DNA from: Telmatactis stephensoni
Lineage: Eukaryota; Cnidaria; Anthozoa; Actiniaria; Isophelliidae
Reading direction: 5' to 3'
NCBI GenBank assembly: GCA_029948255.1
Contig: JALIZF010001479.1
Location: forward strand, 62,001-126,000
Length of the DNA: 64,000 nt
The notes below the pieces were generated by a model. The model saw only the letters and a program-made list of their open reading frames with translations, made no database searches and had not been told where the DNA came from. A program made the translations under genes and the position numbers. The first letter of the stretch is position 1; each line of letters starts with the position of its first letter. Of this stretch, positions 1 to 8,766 are shown piece by piece.

Positions 1-177
1 GATGGGAGGGGTGGTGATTCATCTCTCATACATGACATATAGGGGCGCCTTACATATAGGGGTGAGGGGGAGGGGAGGGGTGGTCCTTCATATCTCATAC
101 ATGACACAGGGGCACCTTACATATAGGGGCGAGGGGGAGGGGAGGGGTGGTCTCTCATCTCTCATACATGACATATA
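1..177 (+). repeat. G-rich satellite, left array, first part
   Basis: Tandem units of about 67-69 bp. Each carries two copies of an acatatagggg-type core, a G-rich block (runs of 4, 5, 4 and 4 G separated by 1-3 bases) and a catctctcatacatg-type link. Alternate units read ctctcat or ccttcat. The same satellite resumes after an inserted element and recurs in the opposite orientation further right. Open frames through it are by-products of the periodicity. Confidence 0.9.
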
Positions 178-738
178 GATCGATTTCACTGACGTCATCG
201 AGAAAAATAAAGTCGGTTTCAGAGCATCAAATAAAATAAAAATACTTGTACCTCAAAGAACAACTAAATCTTTGCAACTCTAGAAAATATTGAGTCAAAA
301 GAGCTTTTCACCACAAAGATACGAATGTTTGAATGTGGGCTTGTTGTTGGTAAGAATGTATGGGGCCGCCATATTGGTGTACACCAATATGTACACCAAT
401 ATGGCGACCATAAATACCAAGCATCGAAATGATATTAAAAATACATTTATTTGTTCATTTTATTGATTATATATATAGAAAATGACAATTAAGTTCATTA
501 CCAAAGCAAATGAGGTGAAATTTGTCGAAAATTGATGTGTTCTTACGTCGTTTGAAAATGCGTGACTGCATGGCGTGACACAATTTTGGTGCCGATAATT
601 TGCCAAGCGATGAACAGAATCAGACCAAATTTCCAGAGACGACTTCTTTTCATGATACATACAAAATATCAGGCAATCAGCTTTCTCCGAATTTTAGTTT
701 AGATTTTAGTCCTCTCGTGACGTCACGTGAAATCGATC
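178..738. mobile_element. Non-autonomous DNA element (MITE) inserted in the satellite
   Basis: The satellite is interrupted by 561 bp whose ends are perfect 12-base inverted repeats (gatcgatttcac at the left, its complement at the right). Similarity continues inwards around a shared tgacgtca. TATA flanks both ends (174-177 and 739-742) and occurs once at the equivalent point of intact satellite units, so it is the probable target duplication. A perfect 16-bp-arm hairpin lies inside at 370-407. No transposase frame is visible, so mobility would have depended on an enzyme made elsewhere. The superfamily is uncertain. Confidence 0.8.
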
Positions 739-866
739 TATAGGGGCGCCTTACATATAGGGGTGAGGGGGAGGGGAGGGGTGGTCTCTCATCTCTCATA
801 CATGACATATAGGGGCGCCTTACATATAGGGGCGAGGGGGAGGGGAGGGGTGGTCCTTCATATCTA
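739..866 (+). repeat. G-rich satellite, left array, second part
   Basis: Continuation of the left satellite after the insertion, with the same core and G-rich block. The repeat ends abruptly after ccttcatatct at about 866, where unrelated sequence with a reverse-transcriptase relic begins. Confidence 0.88.
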
Positions 867-984
867 AAGCTAGTGAAAAAGATTTATTTCGGCACTTCCA
901 AAACCTTAATAGTATTATTTCATCGGACGTAATCGATACGGATACAGAACCAGAAATGATTTCCAGTCAAGGAATAATAAGAAG

Positions 985-1352
985 AAATAATTTACTTTTC
1001 TTGTGCTTTGTGGACTTCTAAAAGGCTTTTGGCTGTTGATTGTATTCCGAGAAGGAAGCTTCTGGATAAACTGGATAGTGTCGGCGTTAACAGCAACTTT
1101 TTAAAAGTAATAAAATCTATGTATGCAACAGCAATGAAAATTAATGGAAAAATTTCACCAACATTTCCTTGTTATACGGGTGTTAAACACGGCTATATGC
1201 TCAGCCTTACTTTATTTAATTTATATCTCCATGACCTCCCTGAGAAAATGAATACATGCAATGTCAATGATGTAAAGTTCAAATACAAATCACTTAGTTC
1301 TCTTCTATATGGGATGTCCTGCAAACGTTATGTTCCTACTTCCTATATGTAG
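985..1352 (+). pseudogene. Broken non-LTR reverse transcriptase fragment
   Basis: The translation holds pieces of a LINE reverse transcriptase palm. At 1001-1023 a frame reads CFVDF, stop, KAF, which is motif A (usually F-V-D-x-x-K-A-F-D). A second frame from 1008 continues with IPRRKLLDKLDSVGV, FLKVIKSMYA and then GVKHGYMLSLTLFNLYLHDLP, which is motif B (normally G-V-x-Q-G-x-x-L-S-P). A frameshift and stop lie in motif A, and motif B has Q-to-H and P-to-L type changes. The expected F/Y-A-D-D box of motif C is not readable. It is a dead fragment lying between the two inverted satellite arrays. The motif spacing points to a LINE, but the clade cannot be assigned. Confidence 0.75.
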
Positions 1353-1793
1353 TTAAGGACAGTTAGTCTTTAAAATACAGGATTTTTTAACTTCACTGTA
1401 AAACTCCCTGAAGAATCTACAGAGTAAGACAAAACACGTATAGAATTAAAAGTTTTACAAACTTGCACCCATGTAGTGCTGCCCACTGGTTTTCGTGAAA
1501 AAAAATTAAAAAGCTGTAAATTTTCCATTATATACCAAGAACTCTTTATTTATTCACAATTGCAGTTTTTAATAATATTGCTCTGATTTTTTCAATCTTT
1601 TTTAAAAAAATCTTAAATATGAATATAAATCTTGACTCATACTTTTTAAACAGTAACAAAAAAATATTGTTCATTTTCATAACATTCTTTATAAAGACTT
1701 ATTTGTCTGTCTGTCTGTCTCTCTACATCAAATGTTGCACTAAATTCCTAAATTTTGATGTTTTTTGCAATTTGCAATAATTTGTGAGAAATC

Positions 1794-1947
1794 AGTGTTT
1801 TCGTATGATTGGGAAACTTACCACACTGTACCATGACCGTGTCAGTACCGTAATGTCTAGAGAAACATTTGAAATTTGTGCCAAAACCATGTACCGTGCA
1901 TTGACTGTAACTGGTACAGTCAGTTTCCCACTCATACGAAAAACACT
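1794..1947. mobile_element. Short inverted-repeat element (MITE-like)
   Basis: Ends are 25-26 base inverted repeats (agtgttttcgtatgattggg at the left; the right end is its near complement). The interior has gaaacttaccacactgtacc followed by a gaccgtgtcagtaccg-type stretch, and a related stretch is found at 34336-34450. It is 154 bp long and non-coding. A small frame with a hydrophobic N-terminus on the minus strand runs straight through it. Confidence 0.6.
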
Positions 1948-2102
1948 CTATTGAGAGAAAGACAAGAAGCACAAAAAAAATCTTATGCAAAAAATGTTGA
2001 TAGCCTTAAAAATCGCTGAATTAAAGTGAATTGCAATGTGACTTACAAATGTATAATTTTATGTTGTTATCACAATCAATGTATCATGAAATGTTTAGAG
2101 AG

Positions 2103-2950
2103 ATGAATGGCCGCCCCTCCCCTCTCCCTCGCCCCTATATGTCAGGCACCCCTATATGTCATGTATGAGATGAGAGACCACCCCTCCCCTCCCCCTCGCC
2201 CCTATATGTAAGGTGCCCCTATATGTAAGGTGCCCCTATATGTCATGTATGAGAGATGAAGGACCACCCCTCCCCTCCCCCTTGCCCCTATATGTAATGC
2301 GCCCCTATATGTCATGTATGAGATGAGAGACCACCCCTCCCCTCCCCCTCGCCCCTATATGTAAGGTGCCCCTATATGTCATGTATGAGAGATGAAGGAC
2401 CATCCCTCCCCTCCCCCTTGCCCCTATATGTAAGGCACCCCTATATGTCATGTATGAGATGAGAGACCACCCCTCCCCTCCCCTCCCCCTCGCCCCTATA
2501 TGTAAGGTGCCCCTATATGTCATGTATGAGAGATGAAGGACCACCCCTCCCCTCCCCCTTGCCCCTATATGTAATGTGCCCCTATATGTCATGTATGAGA
2601 TGAGAGACCACCCCTCCCCTCCCCCTCGCCCCTATATGTAAGGTGCCCCTATATGTCATGTATGAGAGATGAAGGACCACCCCTCCCCTCCCCGTTGCCC
2701 CTATATGTAAGGCGCCCCTATATGTCATGTATGAGATGAGACCACCCCTCCCCTCCCCCTCGCCCCTATATGTAAGGTGCCCCTATATGTCATGTATGAG
2801 AGATGAAGGACCACCCCTCCCCTCCCCCTCACCCTTATATGTAAGGCGCCCCTATATGTCATGTATGATAGATGAAGGACCACCCCTCCCCTCCCCCTCG
2901 CCCCTATATGTAAGGCGCCCCTATATGTCAGGCGCCCCTATATGTCATGT
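2103..2950 (-). repeat. G-rich satellite, right array (inverted)
   Basis: About 12 tandem units of 67-69 bp, reverse-complementary to the left array. Two unit types mostly alternate: atgagagacc with ctcgcccc, and gatgaaggacc with cttgcccc. This gives a higher-order dimer of about 137 bp. A partial extra copy of the gcccctatatgt core occurs in the first unit and another at the right end. On the minus strand nearly every unit contains four G-runs with loops of 1-3 bases, a strong G-quadruplex pattern. The array ends against a truncated Penelope-like element at about 2970. Confidence 0.92.
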
Positions 2951-2972
2951 AGCGTTACCAACCCCGGTCGGT

Positions 2973-3800
2973 TTTTTCTTCTTCTTTTAGTTTCCATATG
3001 TGTTTACTCAGTTCAGTGCTAGATCGTTTGCTGTAGTTGTTAAAGGAGGCTTTATGGTTTGTAAAACGTGTCTTGAATGTATTTTCAGTCAGTCCTATGT
3101 ATGTTTGTGGAGGTTCATTGTCTTCTGTAGTGACAGTGGCTTGATATATAATGGATTGTGCAAGGCAGTTTCCGGTCAGCGGGCAGTCGTCTGGTTTTCT
3201 ACAATTGCATGACTTGTTAGTATCTTTGTCAGTCTTGTGTAATATGGACTTGTTGTGGCCGTCAATGGATTGTTTGATGTTTGTCATACAACTGTAGCTG
3301 ATTTTTACTGTGTTGCGGTTGAAAATCTTGTGGAGAACGTGGCCTTTAGGGAATTCATCGTCAAGGAGTTTTAGGAATGTTTGTCCAATATTAGTGGCTA
3401 CATTTCTACTGAATGGCGGATTATACCAGATGATGTTTCTGTGTCGGTTACGTCTATTAGGGTTAGAAGATTGGTTGTCGGGTGTAGAAGGTGAAAAGGT
3501 AAGTTTGTGTTTATATCCACAGTCGTTTAAAGCTTTCTGATACAGGGGGGTTGCAGCGGTAAAAGAACCTTCGTCGTATGAGATTTCAGAAAGGCGTTTG
3601 TTGATGGCTTTAGGGATGTTATCTATGATGCATGGTGGGTGATTGGATTTCTTGTGGACATAGAGGGGGACGTTGTTAGGTTTGGTGTACGGCATGTATT
3701 TACCACTTGTTAAGTTGAGGGTAACATCAAGGAAGTTGACGATCTTTTTGTTTGCTTCGATGGTTATTTTTAGCCCATGTTGGTTGAATGTGGCGCATAG
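2973..3800 (-). pseudogene. Penelope-like element, 5'- and 3'-truncated copy (RT thumb plus GIY-YIG endonuclease)
   Basis: A continuous minus-strand frame shows the C-terminal part of a Penelope-like polyprotein. First comes the end of the reverse transcriptase (FLDVTLNLTSGKYMPYTKP and HPPCIIDNIPKAINKRLSEIS), then a linker (YNPPFSRNVATNIGQTFLKL). A Cys-rich knuckle CNCRKPDDCPLTGNC follows, and then the GIY-YIG-type nuclease with IIYQATV and YIGLTENTFKTRFTNHKASF. Reverse transcriptase plus C-terminal GIY-YIG is diagnostic of the endonuclease-bearing Penelope-like elements. The catalytic palm is missing because the copy is cut at about 3800. The C-terminus is cut at KLKEEEK by the satellite junction. 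The frame is otherwise open. The upstream start-codon extension (3801-3878) belongs to the opposite-strand copy and is not authentic. Confidence 0.85.
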
Positions 3801-3801
3801 A

Positions 3802-4111
3802 AGAAGACAATGAACCACCACAAACATAAGAAGACAATGAACCTCCACAAACATACATAGGACTGACTGAAAATACATTCAAGACACGTTTTACAAACCA
3901 TAAAGCCTCCTTTAACAACTACAGCAAACGATCTAGCACTGAACTGAGTAAACACATATGGAAACTAAAAGAAGAAGAAAAAACCTACAAAATAACCTGG
4001 AAAATCCTAAACCATGCGTCACCATACAGCCCCTCATCAAACCGCTGCAATTTATGCCTATGGGAAAAGTTCTTCATTATCTATAAACACTTAATAAAAG
4101 AAACAAACTGA
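3802..4111 (+). pseudogene. Penelope-like element, second truncated copy (endonuclease C-terminus)
   Basis: The plus strand repeats the last part of the neighbouring Penelope-like copy in the opposite direction. It encodes EDNEPPQTYIGLTENTFKTR and then continues past the point where the minus copy is cut, through KLKEEEKTYKITWKILNHA to NRCNLCLWEKFF and a stop at 4109-4111. About 150 bp (2976-3123 against 3831-3978) are virtually identical inverted repeats. At the head-to-head junction a 27-base piece is duplicated in tandem (3802-3828 and 3829-3855, one c/a difference). Only the nuclease tail remains. Inverted partial copies are common in this class of elements. Confidence 0.85.
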
Positions 4112-4233
4112 TAACGTCCTGCAGACACGCGAATAAATTTCTTTTACGTAATTTTAAAACTTAAATAGCGCCTGTGTCACGCAATTATCTGTAATATGAT
4201 ATCGTATATCAATTAGAAGCCGTTGTAATTTTA

Positions 4234-4301
4234 GGCTGTTTATCTGACGAGTGCCGTACAAATTTTTGTGCGGTACGAAACTATATAGTAATAAACATGC
4301 C
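4234..4301 (+). ncRNA. Type I hammerhead self-cleaving ribozyme
   Basis: All conserved parts of a hammerhead are present in order. Stem I 5' strand is 4234-4243, core CTGACGA is 4244-4250, and stem II is 4251-4259 paired with 4268-4276 (nine pairs, two of them G-U) around an 8-base loop. Then come GAAA at 4277-4280 and a short stem III at 4281-4288 (CTA/TAG). T4289 pairs with A4280, and A4290 is the cleavage-site nucleotide (TA, an allowed UH). Stem I 3' strand 4291-4301 pairs with the 5' strand with one bulged T. No core residue is missing. It sits 123 bp downstream of the stop of a Penelope-like fragment. Hammerheads are an established component of Penelope-like elements, so it is probably the processing ribozyme of that element. 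Activity is inferred from the fold only. Confidence 0.85.
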
Positions 4302-4402
4302 TCTTTGTATCTTTTGTTGATTTGTCTGTCTAGAAATAATTATTAAGCTCTAGTTCTCAAACTATTGAGCACTCTGAAAGCAATTTTGCTTTATTTAAAG
4401 TT

Positions 4403-4410
<8 letters not shown>

Positions 4411-4434
<24 letters not shown>
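4411..4434. repeat. (TA)n microsatellite
   Basis: Pure alternating TA run directly against the 3' end of the truncated LINE copy that follows on the minus strand. The larger LINE copy also has a shorter TA-rich stretch right after its stop codon. Confidence 0.9.
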
Positions 4435-4437
<3 letters not shown>

Positions 4438-5251
4438 AAATTTCAATAAGTCTGGGTTATTCCATTCTTTGTTTCGACAGCAGAAAAGGTAATAAGTTGA
4501 TCTGATTGTAATGTTGATAATTTTTTTCACAATATAGTTTTGTTGTTTCTTGTCCTCTAGGCCAAGTTCTTTTAACATTTCGATGAAATCAGACGATTGA
4601 TGGGAGAATACACCCAAAGTACTGATGGAAAGGTTTACAAATTTAACCTGCTGAAATTGACTCTTGTGGTCGATGACAGTCTCGTGATATTTACGTTGTT
4701 TCCGGTCTAAGTTGTTTTGTAGATTTGTTTCAAAACCAACAGTTAATTCTAGAATATACAAGCACTTATTTGATATGGACAACACTATGTCAGGACGCAA
4801 GCTGTCACCAGTTATGATAGAGGGGCTCGGAAAACCAGGAAGATCGACGTATAGGGAAGAGTTTTTGATGGATGGAAGACTATGAGCAATGAAATTCAGG
4901 ACAGAATCATGACGCCAGGAAAAGCGGCCTTCTTGTAGGTACGTAGTGATTACAACCCGCGACAACATGAAGAAGAGATTCAGGCATTAGGCATAGGGAG
5001 CAGTCAGAGTTTGAGGAAATACCCCATTTGACAAGGTTTTTCCGTGTAGGGAGAGTGTTGTTGATGTACCGGATGGTAAAGTTAAAGATGTTTTTCGGCA
5101 AGTTAGACTGTGTGGTGGACCAGATTTTATTAAGTTGTTGCATGGAGTATTTAAGGACATTTGAAAAGAACGATCCTTGATTAGTGAGCTGATTTTGGAG
5201 TTTATCCTCTTGTGAAGAATGGAAATCTTTAAGAACTTGTTTTGTAGATGT
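4435..5251 (-). pseudogene. R4/Dong-like LINE, 5'-truncated copy (endonuclease C-terminus)
   Basis: On the minus strand this matches the C-terminal 270 or so residues of the larger LINE at 49168-51977 almost base for base. It includes the knuckle CSLCLMPESLLHVVAGC (CX2CX7HX4C) and the restriction-like endonuclease elements RHDSVLNF, RPDIVLS and ILELTVGFE. A 4-base insertion in the CNHY/LQEGR region (about 4938-4944) shifts the frame, so knuckle and endonuclease are in different frames and the copy is dead. The 5' end at 5251 runs straight into a TAA repeat; the 3' end runs into a TA repeat. The near identity to the other copy, 45 kb away and inverted, implies a fairly recent common source. 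Confidence 0.88.
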
Positions 5252-5340
5252 GTAATAATAATAATAATAATGATGATAATAATAATAATAATAATAATAT
5301 ATTTATATAGCGCCTATACAGAACTGCTCTAGGCGCTAAA
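5252..5340. repeat. (TAA)n microsatellite with hairpin tail
   Basis: TAA/TGA trinucleotide run at 5252-5299, followed by tttatatagcgccta and a short hairpin whose arms are agcgccta and taggcgct (5310-5338). The arrangement resembles the 3' tail of a SINE or LINE, which is an inference. The repeat borders the 5' end of the truncated R4-like copy. Confidence 0.7.
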
Positions 5341-5367
5341 AATAATATAAAAATTAGGTACTACCTA

Positions 5368-6981
5368 ATAGCGGAGCTCCCATTTCTATGTTCTTGATTC
5401 AAATGAATTGGGATTCCTGTGTTAATTGCCCCAATTGTAAAGGTCTTGAAAGATGAAAAAGTTGAAATGAAGATTATGAAAATGAAAATTAAAGCATTTG
5501 CTTTGGTTTGTATATACTCTCTCCCTTTGGTCTCCTGTGAATTGTATGGGCTTGTAAGCTTGAAGTGACCTTTATTATAGTATATTTCAATATTCAGATA
5601 CACTGTCAGATTTCATAATTGACTTTGTAGTGGTTCATAATCAAAAATCTCCAAAACCTTATTTCATTGATACAAATAATTAACCCTTTTCAACATCCTG
5701 GATATTGCAGAACTACATCTCTTGATTTGCTTATTTTCACTATATTGTGACATCTTGTTTTTTTTGTTTTTGTGGTTTAGTGTTGTTGTTGTTGTTGTTG
5801 TTGTTGTTTTGTTTTGTATTTTTAATGACACACTAGGTGAATACTTGTCTCTTCCAGATTACACTGATAATACAATTTAAAGTGATGATAAAAACAGCTA
5901 CTTGACACAACAAGAAAACAAGGAATTACTGAAGTATTTTCAATTTGCATTTACTAGTAAGGTCTCATATGGGCTCAAGGAGCAACTTCATGCTCAATGG
6001 TAAAACAACTCTATTTTGCATGCAAATTCTTTCCTTTTTCCTGTCATTAGTCAATCAGTTTCATTAAATTCCAGACCGCTCCAAACTTGAACTGTATATA
6101 CACATTATCCGGGTTGAAATGAGTTCAAAATCAATTTTTTATAAATTTTATTATTAAAAGTAGTGCAAAAAGTTCACTGTAAAACAATGTCATTATACAT
6201 TTATTACTTGAGGCTTTGTCTAAACTTAGCCACAGTTCAACGTGCATAAGCGTCTATTTTTTCAAAGTCATCAGTCCCAAATAAAAGATAAATGATCAAA
6301 TATAGGTACAACGGACTTTTTGACATCAGATTTTTTTCTCTCAGGGTCTTTACCTTGAAGTGCTTTCCTTGTTGTCTTTCGAAGCGTAGTCCTCAGTCCT
6401 TGTTTCACACTCGATGCAGACGATTCTTAATTTTCAACTTTGGCTAGATTTTTATGCAGCTTTACTGAAGGTATCTTCACGAAACGAAGAATACACAATC
6501 CTCAATGACTCATTCCTTATGAGAAGTTTTTTGAAGCTACGAATCCAACTAAAAAGTCGTCCAGTTTTGTAAATGTTCTCTGTGTCCTTCGTCTTTCGAG
6601 CAGTTTTTGAAACGACACCGGGCCCGAAAAAAATTCAAACGTACGGGTTTTTTTGCTTTAACTCGTCAAGATTAGCACCGATTAATGATCATGAAAATCG
6701 CTAAATTTTTACGAGGTTTTCAGAATGATATTTTTAAGCTTTGCAAGTTAAAACTGCAAGGAAACTTGTAAATTTTCAGTTTTCAAACTGTCAGCGCGCG
6801 TCAAGTTGGCGCCAAAAAGCAATCAGCCAATCAGCATCGCGATGGGCACGGGACGGACGGACGACGGACGGAAGTGACGTTATACTCAAGCCATGAAAAA
6901 TCAACTGGATGGGTTACCATTTTTTCTTAGGTATGGTGCTCCGCTCACGCGGGCCTTCGGCCCGCGCGGGAGCTCCGCTAT
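5368..6981. mobile_element. Non-autonomous DNA transposon with 14-bp terminal inverted repeats
   Basis: The 14-base ends atagcggagctccc (5368-5381) and its exact complement (6968-6981) bound 1.6 kb. A TA dinucleotide lies immediately outside each end (5366-5367 and 6982-6983), the target typical of Tc1/mariner-like insertions. No transposase frame longer than about 80 codons is seen inside. The interior has a TTG microsatellite at 5781-5807 and a GC-rich hairpin of gcgggcc/ggcccgc type near 6949-6966. The ends are convincing, but because they are short, chance pairing is not fully excluded. Confidence 0.6.
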
Positions 6982-7159
6982 TATCTCTAGTATTTTGTTT
7001 ATTAAGCTGGGTTGACATCACCTCATTTGCATTTTCAGATTCCAAATGATAAACCTCAAAAAGGAGATGTCGATATTAAGAAATATTAAACCATCCAGCT
7101 TTTCCATTCACAAAGAAGTGAAGTCAAATTTCATATTGGGCTTATAGGGACACTTTAAT

Positions 7160-7470
7160 ATGGCGCGTTTTCCCTGACAAAATTCATGTTCATAAATCGA
7201 GCATACGTTTGTCTATTCGACCGTCTGATCAACTTAATCGAGCTGCTGGTCAGTTACAAAACGAGCATCGCTTGTCCAAATCGAGCGACAGAGAAGTTGC
7301 CTCTTATCTCCACTTTGATAGTGACCCTTATTCGAGCGGATGTCTGACAAATCGAGCAGAAGAATGCTTTGCTACCCATCATGCATTGCTATCCCGGCGG
7401 TAAGTACTTCATTCACCATCAATATAATCCATTGAAATTCTAGGCACATGTATATACAAAAACACACATG
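7160..7470 (+). repeat. Left outer arm of the foldback element
   Basis: Unique 311-bp sequence, reverse-complementary to 9704-10014. It contains a spaced motif (A/T)TCGAGC at 7196, 7237, 7280, 7331 and 7351, with a variant ACGAGC at 7261, all in one orientation. Such subterminal arrays often bind transposase in hAT and P-type elements. That role is inferred here. Confidence 0.85.
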
Positions 7471-8304
7471 ATTCCCCTGTATTCCCATGTATTCCCATGT
7501 ATACCCCTGTATTCCCCTGTATTCCAATGTATTCCCCTGTATTCCCCTGTATTCCCCTGTATTCCCATGTATTCCCCTGTATTCCCATGTATTCCCGTGT
7601 ATTCCCCTGTATCCCCATGTATTCCCCTGTATTCCCCTGTATTCCCATGTATTCCCCTGTATTCCCCTGTATTCCCATGTATTCCCCTGTATTCCCATGT
7701 ATTCCCCTGTATTCCCCTGTATTCCCCTGTATTCCCGTGTATTCCCGTGTATTCCCGTGTATTCCCCTGTATTCCCCTGTATTCCCATGTATTCCCATGT
7801 ATTCCCGTGTATTCCCCTGTATTCCCCTGTATTCCTGTGTATTCCCATGTATTCCCCTGTATTCCCCTGTATTCCCATGTATTCCCATGTATTCCCCTGT
7901 ATTCCCCTGTATTCCCCTGTATTCCCCTGTATTCCCGTGTATTCCCCTGTATTCCCCTGTATTCCCCTGTATTCCCCTGTATTCCCATGTATTCCCCTGT
8001 ATTCCCCTGTATTCCCGTGTATTCCCCTGTATTCCCATGTATTCCCGTGTATTCCCATGTATTCCCCTGTATTCCCATGTATTCCCCTGTATTCCCCTGT
8101 ATTCCCATGTATTCCCATGTATTCCCCTGTATTCCCATGTATTCCCATGTATTCCCTTGTATTCCCCTGTATTCCCGTGTAATCCAGTGTATTCCCATGT
8201 ATTTTCATGTATTCCCATGTATTCCCATATATCCCCCTGTTTTTCCATGTATTCCCATGTATTCCCCTGTATTCCTATGTATTCCCGTGTATTCCCCTGT
8301 ATTT
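7471..8304 (+). repeat. Decamer minisatellite, left array
   Basis: About 83 head-to-tail copies of the ten-base unit attcccNtgt. Nearly all variation is at position 7 (C, A or G, once T), with a few units differing elsewhere, such as 7501-7510 starting atac and 7521-7530 reading attccaatgt. The last 15 units are more degenerate. Period and variant order are shared with the right array. Confidence 0.95.
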
Positions 8305-8307
8305 ATA

Positions 8308-8370
8308 CATGGGAATACAGGGAAATACATGGGAATACACGGGAATACATGGGAATACACGGGAATACAT
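8308..8370 (-). repeat. Decamer minisatellite, start of the right array
   Basis: Immediately after tgtatttatacat at the palindrome centre the repeat reads in reverse (gggaataca units, about six copies). It is interrupted by the SINE and resumes at about 8767. Confidence 0.85.
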
Positions 8371-8766
8371 GGTGGCCGAGCGGTGAGAGCGCCGGTCTGT
8401 CACCGCTGTGGTCCGTCGTTCAATCCCCGGATGCAGCATCACATGTGGCTTGAGTTTCTTGTTCGTTCTCTCCCTTGCTTCGAGGGTTTTTTCTCCGGGT
8501 TCTCCGGTTTTTCCTGTCTCAGTAAAAACGAACGTACTAGTTTCGATCTAATCTGTGCTCCTTGATCAGATATGGGTCGTATGGTGGCTGCTACGTGTAT
8601 GTGTATGTAAATTTGTATGTAAATGTTTGATTGTTCAATTGTCTCGTAATGAAAGCGCCCTTGTAAACCTTCGACTCGATCACGTTGAGCTGCGCCTTTC
8701 GTAATTCAGCACTTGGCTGCGAGGAAGGGTGATGAGCTACCCCAAATTTATTTATCTATTTTATTT
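8371..8766 (+). mobile_element. tRNA-headed SINE inside the foldback element
   Basis: The 5' part has an RNA polymerase III A box tggccgagcgg (8373-8383) and a B box gttcaatcc (8418-8426) at tRNA-like spacing. The ggtggccgagcgg start resembles Leu/Ser-type tRNAs. A GC-rich then pyrimidine-rich body follows (gagggttttttctccgggtt near 8482), and the 3' end is ttta-rich (8746-8766). It is flanked on both sides by inverted-orientation decamers, so it inserted into the right array near the centre. No complete tRNA cloverleaf can be drawn, so it is not a working tRNA gene. A clear target duplication was not found. Confidence 0.75.

Noticed and set aside
2305..2990. Repetitive frames such as MTYRGTLHIGARGRGG in the satellite
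   Set aside because: The unit contains no stops in some frames; the frames exist in both directions and follow the DNA repeat.
7209..7403. Identical 64-codon frame in both foldback arms
   Set aside because: It is present only because the arms are identical; it is short, has no domain and contains the subterminal motifs.
8371..8443. Functional tRNA gene
   Set aside because: Boxes A and B are present but no acceptor stem or full cloverleaf can be formed; it continues into a SINE body.
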